Source: Alistipes sp. | GTDB taxonomy: Bacteria > Bacteroidota > Bacteroidia > Bacteroidales > Rikenellaceae | NCBI GenBank assembly: GCA_017558115.1 | Contig: JAFYWG010000012.1 | Span: 1 to 42,473, forward strand | Length of the DNA: 42,473 nt | Direction: 5' to 3' | Part shown: piece after piece, positions 33,856 to 40,146 of the stretch | Numbering within the stretch: the first letter of the stretch is position 1 | How the letters are laid out: each line of letters begins with the position of its first letter | The notes under the pieces: model-generated | Told to the model about the DNA's origin: nothing | Database searches by the model: none | Seen by the model: only the letters and a program-made list of their open reading frames with translations | Translations under genes and position numbers: made by a program

Positions 33856-33863
33856 CAAAGGTA
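33856..33863 (-). promoter_or_regulatory. Promoter -7 element of ispG-recO
   Basis: On the minus strand the bases read TACCTTTG, an exact TAnnTTTG. The ispG ATG at 33834 follows 21 bases later, giving a short leader. No clear -33. Confidence 0.6.
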
Positions 33864-33925
33864 ACTTTTTTTTCGTGAATAGAGGTGCGCCAACCCTAAA
33901 TAAATTATATGTGTAGAAACGGCGC

Positions 33926-34031
33926 TGATAATCAGTATGTTATATGGTTTTGTTGGTTGTTTGTATAACTATCTGAAAATCAGACAGATGAAAAACTTAT
34001 AAAAATATAGTTTGTAATACATTGATTATCA
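33926..34031. repeat. Second cluster of TGATnATCA palindromes
   Basis: TGATAATCAGTATGTTA (33926-33942) and TGATTATCAGTATGTTT (34023-34039) are near-identical direct copies 97 bases apart; between them TCTGA-AAA-TCAGA (33972-33984) is a perfect inverted repeat. They lie in the 318-base gap between the divergent ispG and lipoprotein genes, which otherwise holds only the two promoters. Confidence 0.55.
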
Positions 34032-34074
34032 GTATGTTTTAAGGGGTATTTCGGAAATAAAAACGCCTTGAAAA

Positions 34075-34106
34075 TTTGGTGGTCACCATGCAGTTTTGTA
34101 AATTTG
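34075..34106 (+). promoter_or_regulatory. Strong Bacteroidota-type promoter of the radical SAM/lipoprotein operon
   Basis: TTTG (34075-34078), 20-base spacer, TAAATTTG (34099-34106). The first lipoprotein ATG is 46 bases downstream. Same geometry as 16207-16238, including a GACCATG/CACCATG word in the spacer. Confidence 0.8.
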
Positions 34107-34152
34107 CAGTAGAGAAAACCATGGTTTAGTACTAATAAAAGATTGTATAACT

Positions 34153-34605
34153 ATGAAGAAGTTTATCTATTTGCTAATGGCAATGCTTGGCTTTAGCTGT
34201 GCTGAAAAGGACAACGCACCGCATGATGTTGTAGCGGAGTATGGTTGCCCTAATGTAATGTTTAATGTAAAGGCTCGTGTTGTGGATGAGTCTAACAACC
34301 CTATCCCGGGCATCGAGGTGCGTGCCGAAGATGGCGATCCATTTTTCCCACACACAAATTTATCAGACGAGCAGGGCTATATAGATGCCGTAGGAAGTTT
34401 CTGGCCGGGAACGGAGCAACGAAAGGTGCAGTTTGTCGACATAGATGGTGAGGCTAATGGCGGCGAGTTCGAGACGCTCATGCTTGATGTGGAGAATCTC
34501 TCACAGACCGAGGAGGGTAGTGGCCATTGGTACGAGGGTGCATACACCGCCGACATGGGTACTGTGACTATGAAGCTCAAGGAGAAGCAGACTAACGAAG
34601 AGTAA
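34153..34605 (+). CDS. Small lipoprotein of the rSAM/lipoprotein system (TIGR04134-like), first
   Basis: 150 residues. Signal MKKFIYLLMAMLGFSCAEK, cysteine 16. The mature part starts AEYGCP, then a carboxypeptidase-regulatory-like strand set (VKARVVDESNNPIPGIEVRAED) and ends with the motif FVDIDGEANGGEF (about 94-106). From established families, TIGR04134 lipoproteins occur next to a radical SAM protein (TIGR04133) and are presumed substrates; no modification is known to me. Candidate modified residues in the Asp/Asn/Gly-rich motif or the EYGCP segment are inference. Shares an operon with a second such lipoprotein (62-base gap) and the radical SAM gene. Confidence 0.8.
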   Translation: MKKFIYLLMAMLGFSCAEKDNAPHDVVAEYGCPNVMFNVKARVVDESNNPIPGIEVRAEDGDPFFPHTNLSDEQGYIDAVGSFWPGTEQRKVQFVDIDGEANGGEFETLMLDVENLSQTEEGSGHWYEGAYTADMGTVTMKLKEKQTNEE

Positions 34606-34667
34606 AACTACGTCATCCTGAGGAGAGATAACCCAGATAGTAATGACAATAATAAACTATTAAAGTA

Positions 34668-35018
34668 ATGATTGGCAAACTACTAACGCGACTATTTGCG
34701 CTTTTTGGCATTACACTGACATGCGTGGCATGCTACGGCGTGGAATACGCCGAGTTCAATCCCAACTTTGGAGCTTCGGGCAGGGTGGTAGATAGCGAGG
34801 AGCGTCCCATCGAGGGTATTAAGGCGCAGAGTGGCGACCACGTCACCTACACCGATGCTAATGGTCGCTTCCACGTATATAGCACCACGCCCCACGTAAT
34901 CCTCACGGATGTAGATGGCGCGGCCAATGGCGGCGAGTTTAGCGGCGTGGAGGTGGTTCTCGGTAGTAGTGGCTCCGATGTCGAACTCGGTGATATAACC
35001 CTCGAGCATAAAAATTAG
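34668..35018 (+). CDS. Small lipoprotein of the rSAM/lipoprotein system (TIGR04134-like), second
   Basis: 116 residues. Signal MIGKLLTRLFALFGITLTCVACYG, probable lipid cysteine 22. Body: GASGRVVDSEERPIEGIKAQ, TYTDANGRFHVYST, LTDVDGAANGGEF, then a final strand set ending ITLEHKN. It has the same order of elements as the preceding lipoprotein (RVVD-x5-PI-x-GI, then D-(I/V)-DG-x-ANGGEF) but is otherwise divergent, so the shared motif is likely what the radical SAM partner recognises or modifies. The stop is 8 bases before the radical SAM start, the closest pairing in the operon. Confidence 0.82.
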   Translation: MIGKLLTRLFALFGITLTCVACYGVEYAEFNPNFGASGRVVDSEERPIEGIKAQSGDHVTYTDANGRFHVYSTTPHVILTDVDGAANGGEFSGVEVVLGSSGSDVELGDITLEHKN

Positions 35019-35026
35019 AATAAGCT

Positions 35027-36103
35027 ATGGGAAAGCGACTTGGACTACGCCAATGGGTGGCGTTGAAGCTCTTCAAAAAATTGCGTAATATACGCCGCGA
35101 TGAACACCTCTTAAATACCCTATTCTGGGAGTGCACGCTGCGCTGTAATTTGCAGTGCCGCCACTGCGGTAGCGATTGCAAGGTGGATACCACGCTCAAG
35201 GATATGCCTGCAAAGGATTTCTTCCGCGTGCTGGACAATGAGATTACGCCCAATGTCGACCCACATAAAGTCCTTATCATACTCTCGGGTGGCGAGGTAC
35301 TCGTGCGCAAGGACCTCGAGGATATAGGCCTTAACCTCTACCGCCGTGGCTACCCCTGGGGCATGGTGACCAACGGTATGGCCCTCACGCGCCAGAGGCT
35401 CGACTCGCTCATCCGCGCGGGCTTGCACTCCATCACCGTCTCGCTCGACGGCTTCGAGGAGCACCACTACCACATCCGCCAGAACAAGGATAGCTTCGCA
35501 CGTGCCGTGGAGGCCGTGCGCATGATTTCGGCAGATAAGGAGCTTGCATCGGATGTTGTTACGTGCGTCACCCCTGCGCTTCTACCGCGCCTCGAGGAGT
35601 TCAAGGAGTTTCTTTACTCGCTCGGCGTGCGCCGCTGGCGCTTGTTCACCATCTTCCCCGTGGGCCGCGCTGCCACCGACCCCACGCTGCAGCTCAGTAA
35701 CGAGGAGTTTACCTCTCTTATGCAGTTCATTGAGCGCTGCCGCAAGGAGGGACGCGTAAAGGCTGCATATGGCTGTGAGGGCTTCCTCGCGGGCTACGAG
35801 ATGCGTGTGCGCACCAATCCCTTTGAGTGCTACGCGGGTGTGGGTATAGCCTCTATACGTGTCAATGGCGACATCTCGGGCTGTACCAGCGTGCGTGCCA
35901 ACTTCACACAAGGCAATATATATAAGGATAACTTCTGGGATGTGTGGCAAAACCGCTTTGAGAAGTTCCGTAACCGCGCCTGGGCAAAGAAGGGCAAGTG
36001 CGCCGACTGCAAGATGTGGCAGTACTGCGAGGGCAACGGCATGCATCTCTACGATGACGACGAAAGCCTCCTCGTCTGCCACTACCACCGCTTGACAAAG
36101 TAG
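35027..36103 (+). CDS. Radical SAM/SPASM-like enzyme of the rSAM/lipoprotein system (TIGR04133-like)
   Basis: 358 residues, cytosolic. The radical SAM cluster motif is C40-NLQ-C44-RH-C47; ILSGGEVLVRKDL follows as the GGE motif. The C-terminal part has SPASM-type cysteines: C268, C286, C325-AD-C328-KMWQY-C334 and C351 (VCHYHRLTK). In the usual C-x2-C-x5-C-x3-C pattern the fourth cysteine position is Gly338 (CEGNG), so at least one auxiliary cluster ligand differs. SPASM enzymes modify peptides or proteins by radical chemistry; the neighbours make the two small lipoproteins the likely substrates, modified before export. The last 13 codons and downstream sequence are duplicated at 38163-38202. 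Confidence 0.88.
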   Translation: MGKRLGLRQWVALKLFKKLRNIRRDEHLLNTLFWECTLRCNLQCRHCGSDCKVDTTLKDMPAKDFFRVLDNEITPNVDPHKVLIILSGGEVLVRKDLEDIGLNLYRRGYPWGMVTNGMALTRQRLDSLIRAGLHSITVSLDGFEEHHYHIRQNKDSFARAVEAVRMISADKELASDVVTCVTPALLPRLEEFKEFLYSLGVRRWRLFTIFPVGRAATDPTLQLSNEEFTSLMQFIERCRKEGRVKAAYGCEGFLAGYEMRVRTNPFECYAGVGIASIRVNGDISGCTSVRANFTQGNIYKDNFWDVWQNRFEKFRNRAWAKKGKCADCKMWQYCEGNGMHLYDDDESLLVCHYHRLTK

Positions 36104-36172
36104 CCTTCGAGTAAGCATATTTATGCGATATGCGGGAATTTAGCCCCTAACTATCTCTTTTCTAACGAAATA

Positions 36173-36202
36173 TTTGGAAATTTGATGGGGAGGGTAAATT
36201 TG
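36173..36202 (+). promoter_or_regulatory. Promoter of the first large lipoprotein
   Basis: TTTG (36173-36176), 18-base spacer ending in GGGGAGGG, TAAATTTG (36195-36202). ATG 29 bases after the -7 box. This is the reference form of the G-tract promoter at 38283-38317. Confidence 0.7.
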
Positions 36203-36230
36203 TAGACTAAAATATTTGATTAGTTGAACT

Positions 36231-38042
36231 ATGAAAAGATTAATGTATAGCTTTTGGGTGTTAGTTTTGGCATCTGCCTTTGTGTCGTGTGGTGATGATG
36301 ATAAGAGTAAGAATTTGCCAGTCGGAAAAACTGATGACTTCGTAATCAATGTAACTGAACTTACAACAGCAACCATCAAGGCTACCATCACGCCCAAGGA
36401 TAAGGATATGTTCTATATAGCTCAAGTGGACTACATCTACGACCATAATTTCGACTTCACGGTAAACGAGGTATATCCAGAGACCGAGAGCATACTATGG
36501 AATATAGGCATGGAGAACTATATCGAATATGCCAAACGGAACAATATAGATATTTTCGAGTTTTTAACACAATGCAATGTAGGAGGTAGAGGTACTATAG
36601 AGTTAGAGCGCACGATGCTAAATCCAGGCGGAAAGTATGGTATTGTAGTTATCGGTGTAGAGTATGACGAGAATGAATATCTACGACTTAGGACAGTCAC
36701 CCCAACAAATTTTGAGGTTGTAGAGTTAGACACAGCTCTCAATAAGGATATTTCGTTTGAGACAAATGTAACCCTCGACCCCATCATCGGATCGGACGTA
36801 TTGGTTGATGTTACACCCAAAGGTTGGGATGGCATCTACCACTACACGTTCTATGAGCGATACCCTAGGTATGACACCTACGAGTTCTACAAGATAGATG
36901 AAGATACACCCGACGAACAGTTTATCCACTATTCTGACGTATGGTACAACACTCTAAATCGTTACATAGTGCGAGATCTAACAGAGGAGTTTGAAACCTT
37001 TTTACGCGACAACACACTAACGGGAGAGGTCAAAGGCCATAGATGTCAGCTGAAAGCCAATAAGGAGTACTGCATGGTGATATACGCACTTGATAGTATA
37101 GATGGCCTTATGCAGCTCGTCTCATATCCCCATATAACATACTTCACTACATCTGCCTATGAGCATTCCGATATAACATTCGACGTTAACTTTGATGAGA
37201 TTGCAAGTCGCAGGGTGATATACGATATCACCCCTTCGACCAATACCGAGGGCTACTGCGCAATGATTAAGAGGGTGGATGAGTGTGAAGGCTGGAACGA
37301 TGAGCTACTCCAGAAGAGCATTGCCGACCAATGTATATACTTTGAGCAGGTGCTACAGGGCGCACAAAGCTTTGAAAACTGTCAGCTTCGCCCCGACACC
37401 GACTACTACCTCATCTGCTTTGGTCTGCACGGCGAGAACATCACAACGCCCATGGTCAAGATTCCATTCAGAACCGAGCCTGAGCGTGAGGCTGATTGCA
37501 AGGTTGAGGGTATAGAGGTAGTTGGTCCCTTTGACAATCTTGCACTCTACAACTACGACCCAGTGAAATATGCTGCTACCTTAGATGGAGGTATGGGCAT
37601 GGTGGGCTATTATAGTGTAGGCATAAATATAACTATCAGTCAGAGTCCTCGCAAAATGCATTTTGGATTCTTTAGTGAGGATAATATCAGGGGGATGAGC
37701 AACGAGGATATTATAGATTTATTGCGACAAGCCGGAGAGGGACGAGAAATAATGTACCTATATGTAAAAGGGGACATTAAGGGTCGCTTCTACGCTTTGG
37801 TTATGGATGAGGATGGCGATGTAGACCTATACATCACCCCCGAGGAGTATCTCTTTACGCGCGACAATGTGCTTACCTCTACGGAGGATGTAGCACGCCT
37901 TGCCGAGATTTATGATAAGGCCAGGGCTCTTCAAAATCAGAATAAGAGTGCGGTAATTGCTCCCGATACACCCGAGGCAGAGGCAAAGGAAATGTGCGTA
38001 AAAGCAAAATGGCAACATATCGTGGAACAATATCCGATATGA
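36231..38042 (+). CDS. Large multi-domain surface lipoprotein, first paralogue, altered C-terminus
   Basis: 603 residues, no known function. Signal MKRLMYSFWVLVLASAFVSC with cysteine 20, followed by GDDDKSK, an acidic start typical of surface-exposed Bacteroidota lipoproteins. Four Ig/fibronectin-like modules start near residues 35 (FVINVTELTTATIKATITP), 175 (FETNVTLDP...VDVTP), 314 (FDVNFDEIASRRVIYDITP) and 422. A strand-rich C-terminal region has MDEDGDVDLYITPEEY, then a helical end. The last 11 residues (KWQHIVEQYPI) come from protease-gene sequence read out of frame: the native stop seen in the second paralogue was lost in a deletion. Paralogue follows at 38346. Confidence 0.8.
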   Translation: MKRLMYSFWVLVLASAFVSCGDDDKSKNLPVGKTDDFVINVTELTTATIKATITPKDKDMFYIAQVDYIYDHNFDFTVNEVYPETESILWNIGMENYIEYAKRNNIDIFEFLTQCNVGGRGTIELERTMLNPGGKYGIVVIGVEYDENEYLRLRTVTPTNFEVVELDTALNKDISFETNVTLDPIIGSDVLVDVTPKGWDGIYHYTFYERYPRYDTYEFYKIDEDTPDEQFIHYSDVWYNTLNRYIVRDLTEEFETFLRDNTLTGEVKGHRCQLKANKEYCMVIYALDSIDGLMQLVSYPHITYFTTSAYEHSDITFDVNFDEIASRRVIYDITPSTNTEGYCAMIKRVDECEGWNDELLQKSIADQCIYFEQVLQGAQSFENCQLRPDTDYYLICFGLHGENITTPMVKIPFRTEPEREADCKVEGIEVVGPFDNLALYNYDPVKYAATLDGGMGMVGYYSVGINITISQSPRKMHFGFFSEDNIRGMSNEDIIDLLRQAGEGREIMYLYVKGDIKGRFYALVMDEDGDVDLYITPEEYLFTRDNVLTSTEDVARLAEIYDKARALQNQNKSAVIAPDTPEAEAKEMCVKAKWQHIVEQYPI

Positions 38043-38202
38043 CTCCGAGGGTAACTATACTGGTGATGTGGGTCACGGCACTCACGTTGCGGGCATCATT
38101 GCTGCGGTGAATAATAATGGCGAGGGTACATCGAGCATCGCAGGAGGCTCGGGCAATGGCGAGAACCTGCTACTCTGCCACTACCACCGCTTGACGAAGT
38201 AG
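38004..38202 (+). pseudogene. Fossil junction: subtilase fragment joined in frame to the radical SAM tail
   Basis: Bases 38004-38162 align without gaps to 40926-41084 of the subtilase gene with 11 differences (about 93% identity), including the active-site His box GHGTHVAG. From 38163 the sequence continues in the same frame as the radical SAM C-terminus (LLLCHYHRLTK and stop at 38202), matching 36064-36103. There is no start codon of its own in that frame before the fragment. Eight of the 11 changes are synonymous, consistent with a period under selection or with a recent copy. Interpretation: breakpoint of a tandem duplication plus a later deletion. Confidence 0.92.
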
Positions 38203-38282
38203 GCAAAGAGATAGTTATATCCTTGCATATTAATGCGATATGCAGAAATATTACCCTCTACTGTCAATTTCTTAACAAAAAG

Positions 38283-38317
38283 TTTGGAAATTTGATGGAG
38301 GGGGGGGGGTAAATTTG
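38283..38317 (+). promoter_or_regulatory. Promoter with ten-G tract, possible phase-variable switch
   Basis: TTTG (38283-38286), 23-base spacer, TAAATTTG (38310-38317). The spacer ends in ten G (38300-38309) directly before the -7 box, where the first paralogue has GGGGAGGG and an 18-base spacer. Loss or gain of G by slippage would move the spacer towards or away from the usual 19-21 bases. The ATG at 38346 is exactly 29 bases after the -7 box, as in the first copy. Confidence 0.65.
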
Positions 38318-38345
38318 TGTAGTGAAATATAATAAATATATAGTT

Positions 38346-40133
38346 ATGAGAAGAGTATTGTTTGGACTGGTGGCATTGATTATAGCAGGTGTTGCAGTGT
38401 CGTGTAATGCGGATAAGCCTGGAGTGGAGCAGCCCGACAAGAGGGGGGATGACTTCGTAATCGAGGTGACGGAGCTAACAACAGCAACCATCAAGGCCAC
38501 CATCACGCCCAAGGACAGGGATATGATCTATGTGGCGCAAGTGGAGGCCATCAACGACATAGACTTAGATTGGAGGATAAACTCAGTATATAATGAATCG
38601 GAACACGCTCTAGCCAACATTGGCGTGATGAGCTATGTTGATTATGCTATTATTAACGACATCGATATTCTTGAGTTTATCACAGAGTACAATGTAGGTG
38701 GTAAGGGAGAGATAGTTCTTGAGCGTCAAATATTGGAACCTGGTCATAAGCATGGTATTGTGGTCATCGGCATTGAGACTTATACGGACGAGAGGGGAAG
38801 ATTGGATGTTCGCACAGTAACACCTGTTTATTATGAGATTGTCGAGACCGATATAGCATTGAATAAGGATATATCTTTTGAAACTACCGTAGACGTTGAC
38901 CCTATTATAGGCTCGGATGTTCTGCTCGATGTGAAGCCCAATGGCTGGGATGGAGTATATTTCTGCAAACTCTATGAGCACTATGAGGGATATGACACTT
39001 ATGAGTATAAAGATATTTTCGATGCTACTCCCGACGAGATGTTTATGCACTACAAGGAGGAGTGGCATAGGACATTTATTGATTATGCCAAGTTGGAAGA
39101 TATTGAGGGATTTTATGCAATGATGGCAACCTATAGTTTCTCCGGTGAACTCAGCAACCACAGATTTCGACTAAAGGCCAACAAGGGTTACTGCTTGGTG
39201 ATATACGCTTTGGAGGTTGTAGATGGCCTGCTTCAGGTTGTGTCATATCCCCAATTTACACATTTCACCACCTCAGCATATCAAAATTCGGATATTACTT
39301 TCGATGTGGAGATTGGCGAGGTTAATAGCCGTCGAGTGGTATACGAAGTTACGCCATCAAGCGATATGGAGGGATACTGCTCTGTAGTGATGTCTGTAGC
39401 GGAGTATAATGACTGGGATGAGGAGTTATTAAAGCAACGCATTGCTGACCAGTGTGTAAAGAATGATGATGTCAGATTTGGCAATGTGAATTATGAGGAC
39501 TACACACTTATGCCTGACACCGACTATTATATAGTATGTCTTGGTTGCCACGGTGAGGTTGCCACATCCGATATGACAACTATTCCGTTTAGGACTGAGC
39601 CTAAGCGTGAGCCAGATTGTAAGATTATAAATGTTGAGGTGTGCGCCCCATTTCACGCCGAAACACTCTATAACTACGACCCGGTGAAATATGCTGACCG
39701 TATGGGCGACTGGCAGTATAATGTGGAAGATTTTTATGCTACAGGAGTAGATATGACATTAGAGGGAGAGCCTCGTATGATATACTCTCGTTTCTTCGCA
39801 GATGAAGAAGTTGATGGCAAAAGCCGCGAGGATATCATTGCGATGCTCAGAAAATACAAATCCTATGAGGCTCGCTATTACTTTATCAAGTATGATATGA
39901 GTTATCATTTTTATGCTATGGTAATGGATGAAGATGGAGACATAGACCTCTATATTTCACCTGACACTTATTGCTTTGGTCGTGGGGATATTCTTACCTC
40001 AAAGGAAGATATAGAGCGTCTTGCCGAGATTTACGATAAGGCCAAGGCTCTTCAAAATCAAAATAAGAGTGCGGTAATTGCTCCCGATACACCCGAGGCA
40101 GAGGTAAAGGAAATGTGCGTAAATGCAATGTAA
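38346..40133 (+). CDS. Large multi-domain surface lipoprotein, second paralogue
   Basis: 595 residues from ATG 38346; an upstream in-frame ATG (38322) lies at the predicted transcription start and would spoil the signal, and the 29-base distance to the promoter equals that of the first copy. Signal MRRVLFGLVALIIAGVAVSC, cysteine 20. Same four-module plan as the first paralogue: FVIEVTELTTATIKATITP, FETTVDVDPIIGSDVLLDV, FDVEIGEVNSRRVVYEVTP, and the ending MDEDGDIDLYISPDTY...LAEIYDKAKALQNQNK. It ends with KEMCVNAM, the likely original C-terminus of the family. Function unknown; binding or adhesion on the cell surface is inference. The subtilase ATG is 14 bases after the stop. Confidence 0.82.
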   Translation: MRRVLFGLVALIIAGVAVSCNADKPGVEQPDKRGDDFVIEVTELTTATIKATITPKDRDMIYVAQVEAINDIDLDWRINSVYNESEHALANIGVMSYVDYAIINDIDILEFITEYNVGGKGEIVLERQILEPGHKHGIVVIGIETYTDERGRLDVRTVTPVYYEIVETDIALNKDISFETTVDVDPIIGSDVLLDVKPNGWDGVYFCKLYEHYEGYDTYEYKDIFDATPDEMFMHYKEEWHRTFIDYAKLEDIEGFYAMMATYSFSGELSNHRFRLKANKGYCLVIYALEVVDGLLQVVSYPQFTHFTTSAYQNSDITFDVEIGEVNSRRVVYEVTPSSDMEGYCSVVMSVAEYNDWDEELLKQRIADQCVKNDDVRFGNVNYEDYTLMPDTDYYIVCLGCHGEVATSDMTTIPFRTEPKREPDCKIINVEVCAPFHAETLYNYDPVKYADRMGDWQYNVEDFYATGVDMTLEGEPRMIYSRFFADEEVDGKSREDIIAMLRKYKSYEARYYFIKYDMSYHFYAMVMDEDGDIDLYISPDTYCFGRGDILTSKEDIERLAEIYDKAKALQNQNKSAVIAPDTPEAEVKEMCVNAM

Positions 40134-40146
40134 AAAATATGTGTCT

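Larger units (their letters stand above)
36064..40126 (+). repeat. Tandem duplication of the lipoprotein unit
   Basis: Bases 36064-38003 (end of the radical SAM gene, promoter, first large lipoprotein) correspond in order to 38163-40126. The two ends are well conserved in DNA, about 95% over the last 105 bases of the lipoprotein genes, while the middle is strongly diverged. The join between copies is the fossil at 38004-38202. Confidence 0.85.

Noticed and set aside
33353-33916. 187-residue open frame on the plus strand opposite ispG
   Set aside because: It is antisense to conserved IspG sequence and crosses the ispG promoter.
38004-38202. Independent small protein carrying a GHGTHVAG box
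   Set aside because: It has no start codon or promoter of its own and aligns end to end with pieces of two neighbouring genes, so it is a recombination remnant.
38322-38345. Upstream ATG of the second large lipoprotein
   Set aside because: It lies about 5 bases after the -7 box; the ATG at 38346 gives a proper lipoprotein signal and the same promoter spacing as the first paralogue.
40123-40146. Upstream ATG of the subtilase gene
   Set aside because: It overlaps the preceding gene and adds a polar segment before the lipoprotein signal.
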